Source: Bacteroidales bacterium (GTDB lineage: Bacteria > Bacteroidota > Bacteroidia > Bacteroidales > UBA932). Taken from it: a DNA stretch of 64,000 nucleotides. The notes below the pieces were generated by a model. That model was not told where the DNA came from, did not search any database, and saw only the letters and a program-made list of their open reading frames with translations. The position numbers and the translations under genes were made by a program. Shown piece after piece: positions 29,201 through 36,834 of the stretch (position 1 is the stretch's first letter; the number at the start of each line of letters is the position of its first letter). Where the stretch lies: contig JAEEXZ010000004.1 in assembly GCA_016288055.1 (NCBI GenBank), forward strand, positions 1-64,000. The letters run 5' to 3'.

Positions 29201-30840
29201 CCCTTTCCGGAGAAATCCGTCTGGACGGGAAGACGAAAGACATACGCCTGAGCAGCCAGGACCTCTGGCTGGACGACGGCAGGCTCACGCTGGACTTCAC
29301 CCGCGTGCCCTACCAGGTGAACGGTCCCCTTTCCCTGGACCGCCGGGGACTGCACTTCAACGACATGTATGTTACGGACGGAGAAGGAGGTACGGGTAGC
29401 GTCACGGGCGGCATCTACCTGAACCTTTCCCGGCTGGACGACATCCGCATGGACACGCATGTGAGCATCCGCAACATGCGCGCGCTCGCCCTCCCCCGCG
29501 GGGTGAACCCCCTGGCCTTCGGCGACGTTTACGCCACCGGCAACGTGGACATCACGGGGCCCATGAACAAACTCACGCTCGCCATCGACGCCACCTGTTC
29601 CAAGGCCAGCGAGTTCCATCTGCCGCTGGGTTCCGCATCCGCCGGCAGCTCCCGCGAACTGCTCACCTTCAAGGATGCAGCTTCCGGACAGGAGGAAGAC
29701 CCGTATGAGCAGATGATGGCCGGCACGCGCCAGACCCTCAAGCAGCTGAACGACTTCCGCTTCACCGCCCGCATCAAGGCTACGCCGGACCTGCGCGTGT
29801 ACATCGACATCGGCGACGACAATTCGCTCAACGCCGTGGGCAGCGGTATCATCGACCTGGAATCCCGGTCGGCCCAGGACAGCTTTACCCTGGGAGGCGA
29901 CTACACCATCCAGGACGGCAACTTCCACTTCAGCGCCCTGAACCTCGTTTCCCGCAACTTCACCATCCAGGACGGCAGTTCCATCCGCTTCAACGGAGAC
30001 ATCTGGGACACAGACCTGAACGTGATGGGCCGCTATACCACCAAGGCCAACCTGTCCAACCTGCTCACCTCCTATGACGAGGAAAGTAGCGCGGGCGTCA
30101 GTTCCCGCCACACCGTGTACTGCGGCATCAACATCTCCGGCAAGATCCGTAATCCGGAGGTTGATTTCGACATCGAAGTGCCGGACCTGAACCCCCGTGT
30201 CCAGGCCGAGGTGGAGAGCGCCCTCAATTCGGAGGACAAGATCCAGAAGCAGTTCGTGTATCTGCTCATCGCCGGCAACTTCCTGCCCACGGAAGAGTCC
30301 GGGGTCACCTCCAGCGGCTCCGACGTGCTGCTGTCCAACGTCACCTCCATCATGACAGGCCAGCTTAACAACATCTTCCAGAAATTGGACATCCCGCTGG
30401 ACCTGGGCCTGAACTACCAGACCACCCAGACAGGCAGGGACCTGTTTGACGTGGCCGTCAGCACGCAGCTGTTCAACAAACGCGTCATCGTGAACGGAAC
30501 GGTGGGCAACAAGCAGCTGGTGGGCGGAGCCACCACCAACGAGGTGGCCGGAGACCTGGATATCGAAATCAAGCTGAACCGGAGCGGCACGCTGCGCCTG
30601 AGCCTGTTCTCCCATTCGGCCGACGACTATAACTACTACATCGACAACAGCCAGCGCAACGGCGGCGGTATCGCCTACCAGCGGGAGTTCAACTCCTTCG
30701 GGCAGTTCTTCCGCGAAATCTTCGCCACCCGCAGGGAACGGCAGGCCATGGCCCAGGAGGCGGCTCGCCGGCAGCAGGAAAGCGTCGTGCTGCAGATCGA
30801 CACAAGCGGAAAATCGAATACAGTCCATGAAATACGGTAA
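26245..30840 (+). CDS. Translocation/assembly module TamB-like protein (GTG start)
   Basis: 1531 aa; single N-terminal TM, long beta-helical repeats, C-terminal DUF490-like VLLSNVTSIMTGQLNNIFQKLDIPLDLGLNYQ...GTVGNKQLVGG. Confidence 0.85.
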   Translation: MKKAVRITAWILGLLLLLQVGGMVLLQSSRVQTYLGRKVIGMLQDRMDAEITFQSATVRPFDAIVLDGVLVKDLAPTVEGMDTLLYVRHLSARFSILGYFRGEQVSVSRAHLDGGCFNLVIEPDPQRPDHVSTNLQRIFRMEHKDTDQTPEYHWGNILEARRLEVSDVHFRMENLVAAARYAERGYVVPEGTIDWNHLNLVLEHIKVNHLRLSDDLITASVQDFNIQELETRLRLENLSARKVRVGKGNVHLEDFLAQLDPLTYLDIPSLDMDGALDEYDDFVENVCLDIVLKEGTFVDMQTISHFAPHMEDMCFRGRIKGHLKGTVSDFTLSDIAVEDLDRDVTLRTSGRMAGLPDAETTRLDFQIREFSFGLKDLAGFIGTWAPDTRLDMDRMAPGERFTLTGSVNGTLNRMSCVADIGSDIGSARADITLDNVIDRRPISIGGKVETQGLHLGRILGNKDLGAVTVATRLAATFAPGNPRIEIDSLGIHRLHALGYDYSGITARGHYQHNDYDLHLRSTDPNLQLQADGTYAETSRRDGTLEASLHLAHANLQALNLDRRGRSQIALDMQADVVRTDGHATGRISTSNTVLENGEGIHRIPDINLDIDETDSLHLLALRSGLLEADYKGDRPVTEFIAELGNLVLGKDLAALASEKSEPYSGATYMADIRTLRLQELLAFVAPGVYVESGTGVHISVSPEGLFDADLTSGRLALREQYIKDLKLHAGNRDSLSAEVTSSVVSLSAGTHLDNNRLVFSALDNRVGLGYTFNNESDDTHASLNVSGLLGRAGKDLCITGRALPSDISYKGESWELGSGDITWCGGSLTVDRLLARHGSERLLVEGGYSSVRPDSLSFTMDQFDIGLVNTIAGDRIPRLQGRATGRALLVSSASARTGLLAGIVCDSTAIAGRRLGQLTLNSVWDDEHQRFSARLHNMLDGHSSIQADAFLVPSTDQLQASMLLDRFELGYAEHYLNSIFHEFSGSLSGEIRLDGKTKDIRLSSQDLWLDDGRLTLDFTRVPYQVNGPLSLDRRGLHFNDMYVTDGEGGTGSVTGGIYLNLSRLDDIRMDTHVSIRNMRALALPRGVNPLAFGDVYATGNVDITGPMNKLTLAIDATCSKASEFHLPLGSASAGSSRELLTFKDAASGQEEDPYEQMMAGTRQTLKQLNDFRFTARIKATPDLRVYIDIGDDNSLNAVGSGIIDLESRSAQDSFTLGGDYTIQDGNFHFSALNLVSRNFTIQDGSSIRFNGDIWDTDLNVMGRYTTKANLSNLLTSYDEESSAGVSSRHTVYCGINISGKIRNPEVDFDIEVPDLNPRVQAEVESALNSEDKIQKQFVYLLIAGNFLPTEESGVTSSGSDVLLSNVTSIMTGQLNNIFQKLDIPLDLGLNYQTTQTGRDLFDVAVSTQLFNKRVIVNGTVGNKQLVGGATTNEVAGDLDIEIKLNRSGTLRLSLFSHSADDYNYYIDNSQRNGGGIAYQREFNSFGQFFREIFATRRERQAMAQEAARRQQESVVLQIDTSGKSNTVHEIR

Positions 30841-31549
30841 ACTCTATCTGATCCCCACGCCTCTGGGGGAGGGAAATCCGGCCGATGTGCTGCCCGCCTC
30901 CGTCCTCGCCGTCCTGCCCACGCTGGACCGCTTTGTCGTGGAAGAGACGCGTACCGCGCGCCGCTTCCTGTCATCGGCAGGACTGAAGGGCCACATCGGG
31001 GAACTGGAGTTCCACGAGCTCAACGAGCACACCGCCCCCGCCCAGGTGGAGGCCTTCCTTCCCCTGTTTGCCGACGGCCACTCCGTAGGTCTCCTCTCCG
31101 AGGCCGGCCTCCCCGCCGTGGCAGACCCGGGCGCGCTGCTGGTTGCGCTTTGCCATCGGCATGGCATCGAAGTGGTTCCTCTGGTGGGTCCGTCCTCGCT
31201 GATGATGGCGCTCATGGGCTCCGGCCTCAACGGCCAGTCCTTCGCCTTCGTGGGATACATCCCCGCCAAGACGGAGGAGCGCCGCGCGGCCCTTCGTACC
31301 CTGGAAAAGAGGTCGGCCGCCGCCCGCCAGACCCAGATCCTCATCGAAACCCCTTACAGGAACGACTCCCTCTTCGCAGACATGCTGCAAAGCCTCTCCG
31401 CCAACACGAAGCTGTGCGTTGCCGCGAACCTCACCTGTGAAGACCAGTTCATCTGCACCCGTCGCATCGCCGAGTGGAAGCAGCATCCCGTCACCATCGG
31501 GAAACGTCCCTGTGTATTTGTCATTCTGAGCGAAGCGAAGAATCTATGA
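30827..31549 (+). CDS. SAM-dependent methyltransferase, RsmI-like
   Basis: 240 aa; YLIPTPLGEGNPADVLPASV, LLSEAGLPAVADPGALLV, VPLVGPSSLMMALMGSGLNGQ. The last residues VILSEAKNL are encoded by an inserted repeat. Confidence 0.82.
   Translation: MKYGKLYLIPTPLGEGNPADVLPASVLAVLPTLDRFVVEETRTARRFLSSAGLKGHIGELEFHELNEHTAPAQVEAFLPLFADGHSVGLLSEAGLPAVADPGALLVALCHRHGIEVVPLVGPSSLMMALMGSGLNGQSFAFVGYIPAKTEERRAALRTLEKRSAAARQTQILIETPYRNDSLFADMLQSLSANTKLCVAANLTCEDQFICTRRIAEWKQHPVTIGKRPCVFVILSEAKNL
31520..31545 (+). repeat. 26-bp dispersed-type repeat GTCATTCTGAGCGAAGCGAAGAATCT
   Basis: Exact string, translated as ...VILSEAKN in the rsmI frame and ...CHSERSEES in frame with mtaB. I recognise this string as one often seen as a dispersed repeat in bacterial genomes. 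Confidence 0.7.
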
Positions 31550-32895
31550 AGATAGCATTTACCACATTGGGCTGCAAGCTCAACTACGCCGAGACCTCCA
31601 CCTACGAAAGGGGGTTCAAGGAAGCCGGCTGGGATGTCGTTCCCTGGTCGCAGCAGGCCGATGTGTACCTGATCAATACCTGCGCCGTCACCGAGACGGC
31701 CGAGAAAAAATCCCGCAACCTCATCCGACGGGCACACAAAACCGCCCCGGATGCCCGCATCGTCGTCACCGGCTGCTACGCCCAGCTCCGCAAGGAGCGG
31801 CTCCTCACCATCGACGGCGTCTGGAAAGTCTTTGGGGCCGAGGAAAAGAAACAGATATTGGATTTGCCCGGAGAGGCAGCGGAGGAGGTACTCTCCCCCG
31901 AATCCATGGCCACCCTCGGCCGTGTAAGAGGGAGGGGCCCAGAGTCGGGGCTCGAAGAGCCCGACGCATGGGAGGGGTCGCGAAGCGACGATTCGGGGAA
32001 GAGTACTTCCTCCGCTGCCGAAACATTTGGTGCATATAGCACAGGCGAAAGAACACGTAGTTTTTTGAAAGTGCAGGATGGTTGTAATAACTTCTGCGCA
32101 TATTGCACGGTGCCCTATGCCAGGGGCCGGAGCCGGAACATTCCCATTTGCGAATGCGTGAAGATGGCCCGGGATATCGCCGCAGAGGGCGTGAAGGAAG
32201 TAGTGCTGACGGGCGTGAATACCGGAGACTTCGGCCGAACGACCGGGGAGAGTTTCCTGGACCTGTTGAAGGCCCTCAACGAAGTGCAAGGTATAGAACG
32301 GTACCGGATTTCCTCCATCGAGCCCAACCTTATTACGCCGGAAATTGTGGACTGGATTGCCTCCGGGACCAAATTCCAGCGGCATTTCCATATTCCGCTG
32401 CAGAGTGGAAGCGACACGCTGCTGCGCCGGGTGGGCCGCCGCTATGACACTGCGCTGTTCGCCTCCCGCATCGAATACATCCGCCAGGCTATGGAGCATC
32501 CCGGAGAGCCCAGGGTCTTCTTCGGCATCGACGTCATCGTGGGTCTCCCCGGAGAGACCGAGGAACTGTTCCAGGAGACGGTCAGTTTCCTGGAGCGCAT
32601 ACGGCCGGCATTCATCCACGTATTCCCCTACTCCCGCCGTCCCGGGACCCGGGCTGCCGAATGGAAAGACCAGGTACAGGACAGCGTGAAGACCGCGCGC
32701 GTCGCTGCCCTGGAAAAGCTTTGCGAACGCCTGCATGAAGAATTTATCGAGGCCAACAAAGGCCTGAAGGAAACCGTGCTGTGGGAATCCTCCGTCAAGG
32801 ACGGTCTCATGAGCGGCTATACCGGAAACTACATCCGCATGGAAAGGCCCTACGATCCCGCACGCGTGAACACTTTGGAGGAAGTTGAGCTATGA
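31546..32895 (+). CDS. mtaB: tRNA N6-threonylcarbamoyladenosine(37) methylthiotransferase MtaB, with in-frame inserted segment
   Basis: MKIAFTTLGCKLNYAETS; radical SAM VQDGCNNFCAYCTVPYARGRSRN. Inserted block LSPESMATLGRVRGRGPESGLEEPDAWEGSRSDDSGKSTSSAAE precedes the radical-SAM domain. Confidence 0.9.
   Translation: MKIAFTTLGCKLNYAETSTYERGFKEAGWDVVPWSQQADVYLINTCAVTETAEKKSRNLIRRAHKTAPDARIVVTGCYAQLRKERLLTIDGVWKVFGAEEKKQILDLPGEAAEEVLSPESMATLGRVRGRGPESGLEEPDAWEGSRSDDSGKSTSSAAETFGAYSTGERTRSFLKVQDGCNNFCAYCTVPYARGRSRNIPICECVKMARDIAAEGVKEVVLTGVNTGDFGRTTGESFLDLLKALNEVQGIERYRISSIEPNLITPEIVDWIASGTKFQRHFHIPLQSGSDTLLRRVGRRYDTALFASRIEYIRQAMEHPGEPRVFFGIDVIVGLPGETEELFQETVSFLERIRPAFIHVFPYSRRPGTRAAEWKDQVQDSVKTARVAALEKLCERLHEEFIEANKGLKETVLWESSVKDGLMSGYTGNYIRMERPYDPARVNTLEEVEL
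31875..32019. repeat. 145-bp palindromic/MITE-like element inside mtaB with 30-bp terminal inverted repeats
   Basis: Left arm GGCAGCGGAGGAGGTACTCTCCCCCGAATC (31875-31904) matches the reverse complement of right arm 31990-32019 at 28/30 positions. Internal GAA-loop hairpins at 31944-31965 and 31977-31989. Confidence 0.8.
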
Positions 32896-33770
32896 CATCG
32901 CTGACTTTTCTCGGAACTGGAACATCACAAGGCGTTCCCATCATCAGCTGCCACTGCCCTACCTGCAGCAGCGCCGACCCGCGGGACAAGCGCTTCCGCA
33001 GCGCTGCACTCGTCCACATGGACGGCCTCACCATCCTGGTGGACGCCGGCCCCGACTTCCGTTCCCAGATGCTTGCACAGGATGTCTGCCACCTGGACGC
33101 CATCCTGCTCACGCATAACCACAAGGACCACACCGGCGGCATCGACGACGTGCGTGCCTTCAACTACGTGGACCGCAAGGCCGTGGACATCTACTGCGAA
33201 CCGCTTGTGCTGGATACGCTGCGCAACGACTACGGCTACGCCTTCGCCGAGCACAAATACCCCGGTTCTCCGGAATGGCGCATCCACCTCATTGACGAAC
33301 GTCCTTTCCGCGTGAACCCCACGGGAGATGACGGCATCCTGGAATGGGTGCACGACAAAGGCTACTTCTACCGGCAGCCCGACGGCAGCCTGAAACCTTC
33401 GGACAACGCCATCGGCGAAGCGTCCCATGAGCAGCCCAACATCATCCCCATCCGGGGCATGCACGGCGCCATGCCGGTACTGGGTTTCCGCTTCGGGGAC
33501 ATCGCCTACATCACCGACGTGAACCGAATTCCGGAAAGCGAGTTCTCCAAGCTCCAGGGCCTGGAGCACGTCACGCTCAACACGGTTGGCTACAAACCGC
33601 ATCACTCGCATCTTTCCCTGGACGAGGCCATCGGCCTGGCCCGCAGGATTGGCGCCAGGCATACCTGGCTCACCCACCTGAGCCACGTATTCCCGCCCCA
33701 CGCGGAGTTCTGCAGACAGCTTCCTCCCGATATCCAGCCCGCCTACGACGGCTTAACTATCACCGACTAA
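32892..33770 (+). CDS. MBL-fold metallo-hydrolase (PhnP-like)
   Basis: 292 aa; FLGTGTSQGVPIISCHCPTC, LLTHNHKDHTGGIDDVR. Confidence 0.88.
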   Translation: MTSLTFLGTGTSQGVPIISCHCPTCSSADPRDKRFRSAALVHMDGLTILVDAGPDFRSQMLAQDVCHLDAILLTHNHKDHTGGIDDVRAFNYVDRKAVDIYCEPLVLDTLRNDYGYAFAEHKYPGSPEWRIHLIDERPFRVNPTGDDGILEWVHDKGYFYRQPDGSLKPSDNAIGEASHEQPNIIPIRGMHGAMPVLGFRFGDIAYITDVNRIPESEFSKLQGLEHVTLNTVGYKPHHSHLSLDEAIGLARRIGARHTWLTHLSHVFPPHAEFCRQLPPDIQPAYDGLTITD

Positions 33771-33783
33771 AACCTACCCTCCT

Positions 33784-34728
33784 ATGACACAAGAAGTAAT
33801 GCAAACCATCGACAGCATTCAGGTGAACCTGAACGCCGGCGGCATGAACACCATCAACATCATCCTGGCGTTCGTGATGTACGGCGTGGCCCTGGGCATC
33901 AAGCCCCACATCTTCGTGGAGGTCTTCCAAAAGCCCAAGTCCGTGTTCCTCGGCATGCTATGCCAGCTCATCCTGCTGCCTGCCCTCACCTGCATCCTGG
34001 CGATTCTCCTTACGGGGTGGATATCACCCATGATGGGCCTGGGCATGATTCTGGTGGCGGCCTGCCCCGGTGGCAACATTTCCAACTTCATGAGCTCCCT
34101 GGGCAAAGCCAATATCGAGCTTTCCGTATCGCTCACCGCCATTTCCACCGCCCTCGCCGTCATCCTCACCCCGTTCAACTTCTGGCTGTGGGGTTCCATC
34201 TACCTGCACAGCGCAGCCGTATCGGCCGAGATTCCCACCCTCGTCATCCCGTTGTGGGATGTGTTCAAGACCATCTTCATCCTGCTGGGCATCCCGCTTA
34301 TCGCCGGCATCTGCACCAGCCATTTCCTCCCCAAGGTGGCCGAAGCCCTCAAGAAACCCCTGCAGTGGCTGTCCATCATCATCTTCCTGGCTATGGTGGT
34401 ACTCTCCTTCAGCAGCAACATCGACGCGTTCCTTCTGAGCGTGAAATATATCTTCCTGGTGGTGCTCATCCACAACCTGCTGGCCCTCGCCATCGGCTTC
34501 ACCGTAGGGACGGTCGGAAAGGTTCCCTTCCGCGACCGCCGCACGCTTACCATCGAAACCGGAATCCAGAACAGCGGTCTGGGCCTGGCCCTCATGCTGG
34601 GAACTTCCCTGTTCTCCGGATTCCCGCCCCACGGCGGCATGCTGGTCATCACGGCCTGGTGGGGTATCTGGCACATTATCTCCGGCCTCACCGTAGCAAC
34701 GGTATTCAACCACTGCAAACATGCGTAA
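33784..34728 (+). CDS. Bile acid:sodium symporter family (BASS) transporter
   Basis: 314 aa, about 9 TM segments; LVAACPGGNISNFMSSLGKANIELS, IETGIQNSGLGLAL. Confidence 0.85.
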   Translation: MTQEVMQTIDSIQVNLNAGGMNTINIILAFVMYGVALGIKPHIFVEVFQKPKSVFLGMLCQLILLPALTCILAILLTGWISPMMGLGMILVAACPGGNISNFMSSLGKANIELSVSLTAISTALAVILTPFNFWLWGSIYLHSAAVSAEIPTLVIPLWDVFKTIFILLGIPLIAGICTSHFLPKVAEALKKPLQWLSIIIFLAMVVLSFSSNIDAFLLSVKYIFLVVLIHNLLALAIGFTVGTVGKVPFRDRRTLTIETGIQNSGLGLALMLGTSLFSGFPPHGGMLVITAWWGIWHIISGLTVATVFNHCKHA

Positions 34729-35671
34729 GATTTGGGAAAGGGACAGTGTCTATTCTGTCCTTCGATACTATGTAGATTTCTGCACGCGGTCCAGCTACCG
34801 CCGGCTCTCGACGGAGGGCGCCATCCCCGCCGAGCAGGCCGTACTCATCTGCCCCAACCACACGAACACCCTCATGGATGCGCTGGTGGTGCTGCAGAGC
34901 CGCCACGCGCCCACCGTATTCGGTGCCCGGGCCGATATCTTCGCGCAGCCCACCGTCGCCAAAATCCTCCGCTTCCTGAAAATCCTGCCGATGGTGCGCC
35001 GCCGGGACGGCATCCGGAATGTGCTGCGTAATTACGAGACGATGGACGAGGTGCAGGATGTCCTGAGCAACAACACGCCGTTCTGCATGTTCCCGGAAGG
35101 CCGTCATACGCCGGGCCGCGAACTGCAGCCCCTGCAGAAAGGCGTCGCCCGCATGGCCTTCCAGAGCGCGCTTGCCCGGCCTACGCAGGTGGTGCCGGTG
35201 GGCATCAACTATAGCAACTTCTTTACATACCGCGGAACCTGCGATATCATCTATGGCGCGCCGATGGATGTAAACGCCTTCCTGGCCTCGACCCAGGACC
35301 TGGCCGAAGGCGCCCGATACCAGGCCTTCCTGGAGGAACTGCACCGGCGCATGAGCGCCCTCATCCAGCCCTCCTGCCCGGAACCCGCCAGGTTCCCGGC
35401 CTGGCTCTTCCCCGTCTGGGTGGCGGCAGCCCTGCTGGCCCTTCCCATCTGGCTTCCGGCCGAACTGATGTGCAAGCGCAAAGTGAAGGACCGCGCCTTC
35501 CACAACACCGTCCGCTTCGGGTTCAAGCTTATTCTGTCCCCGATTGTGTTCGCCCTCTGGGCCGTCGTCTTCTTCCTGACGATGCCCTGGTGGCTGGCCC
35601 TGGCCCTGCTCGTCGCCTACCTTCCCTCCTACAGCATCTTCCACGACGGGCTCACCCTGTTTCGCCGTTAA
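34721..35671 (+). CDS. 1-acyl-sn-glycerol-3-phosphate acyltransferase-like protein
   Basis: 316 aa; ICPNHTNTLMDALVV (NHx4D variant), FPEGRHTPGRELQPLQKGVARMAF. Confidence 0.8.
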   Translation: MRKIWERDSVYSVLRYYVDFCTRSSYRRLSTEGAIPAEQAVLICPNHTNTLMDALVVLQSRHAPTVFGARADIFAQPTVAKILRFLKILPMVRRRDGIRNVLRNYETMDEVQDVLSNNTPFCMFPEGRHTPGRELQPLQKGVARMAFQSALARPTQVVPVGINYSNFFTYRGTCDIIYGAPMDVNAFLASTQDLAEGARYQAFLEELHRRMSALIQPSCPEPARFPAWLFPVWVAAALLALPIWLPAELMCKRKVKDRAFHNTVRFGFKLILSPIVFALWAVVFFLTMPWWLALALLVAYLPSYSIFHDGLTLFRR

Positions 35672-36834
35672 TTGACGGTCAGTTTGCCGCGGAAACGGAG
35701 AGAGGCGTCCTTGTAACGGATGCGAATCCGGGAACCGGGTAACAGTTCTGCTCCGGAAGGAATATCCGCAGACCACACGTGCGGGGATTTTGCACGGAGC
35801 ATGGGGATGAACAGCGGGTTGCCGGAACGGCGGCCCGTTATGGTTTTGTTGAACTCGTAGGTCTCCAGCACCTCGGGTGCAGGTTCGGCACGTCGCTGAA
35901 GTCCCACCCAGCCCCGATGGCCGGGCAGTTTCACCTCAACGTTTCCTTCCAGAGAACCGCCATACACATTCACCAGCAGGCGCGATCCGTCCACGATGGT
36001 GGCCGATGCCTTCACGGAAGCCGGTTCCCCTATCACTTTATAATCCAGCTTATAGGAGCCGTCCTTGAAATCTACTACATAATAGCAGCGGGGAGCGCCG
36101 CAGTTCTGCGTGGCGCAGGGGATGCCGTAGCGGTCCGGACGACCACGCCACCAGGAACCGCAGGCGGCGCCGGTCAGGACCTCTTCCACTTCCAGCCCGG
36201 CGGGAAACCGCAACATGCGCCGGGCCATGGTATGGGTATGGCCACACATCAACAGCATTTTCGGATGGCGGGAAAGGATGGTTTCCAGTGAATCCTGAGC
36301 CTTGAATTCATTGAACGGGATATGGGCGCAGAGTACAGCCAGACGGGCGGACGGCATGGCATCCAGTACATCCTTCAGCCAGGCTTTCTGGTCTTCACGG
36401 AAGCCGGCTTCATAATCGGCCTTTCCCTTCAGGCGTACGTCGTCCATCAGGATAAACTGCACGCCGGACAGCACGAAACTGGTGTCCGGCGTATGAATCA
36501 CCCTGGAGTAGCTGGCCATGTCGCGCGCCTTGCCGGTGCCCTTATAGACATCCCTGTCGTGATTGCCGGGCACGCAGGCCCAACTGTGCGGCAAGGAGTC
36601 CAGCGAAGCGCGGGTAGGGGCCAGAAGCTCCGGCTTGTCGTTCACCAGGTCTCCCAGAAAGATGGATAGTTTCACATCGGCCCTTTCCCGCAACTCCTTA
36701 TAGATGGAGAGGCGCGCATAGGTGAGTTCGGTCTCATTGTCCACCTGCGGGTCCCCCACAAACGCCACCCTCAGTTTCTGGGCAGAAACGGGCAGCGTCA
36801 GCGACAGGGCCAGAAGTGCGATCAATTTCTTCAT
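35668..36834 (-). CDS. Secreted calcineurin-like metallophosphoesterase
   Basis: 388 aa; signal peptide, GDPQVDNETEL, FLGDLVND, VPGNHDRD, LMCGHTHT. Confidence 0.87.
   Translation of the reverse strand: MKKLIALLALSLTLPVSAQKLRVAFVGDPQVDNETELTYARLSIYKELRERADVKLSIFLGDLVNDKPELLAPTRASLDSLPHSWACVPGNHDRDVYKGTGKARDMASYSRVIHTPDTSFVLSGVQFILMDDVRLKGKADYEAGFREDQKAWLKDVLDAMPSARLAVLCAHIPFNEFKAQDSLETILSRHPKMLLMCGHTHTMARRMLRFPAGLEVEEVLTGAACGSWWRGRPDRYGIPCATQNCGAPRCYYVVDFKDGSYKLDYKVIGEPASVKASATIVDGSRLLVNVYGGSLEGNVEVKLPGHRGWVGLQRRAEPAPEVLETYEFNKTITGRRSGNPLFIPMLRAKSPHVWSADIPSGAELLPGSRIRIRYKDASLRFRGKLTVN

Noticed and set aside
28207-30828. 873-aa minus-strand ORF
   Set aside because: Antisense to the tamB-like gene; codon-bias shadow.
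31546-32895. mtaB as a pseudogene
   Set aside because: Despite the insert, the frame is continuous and all catalytic motifs remain.
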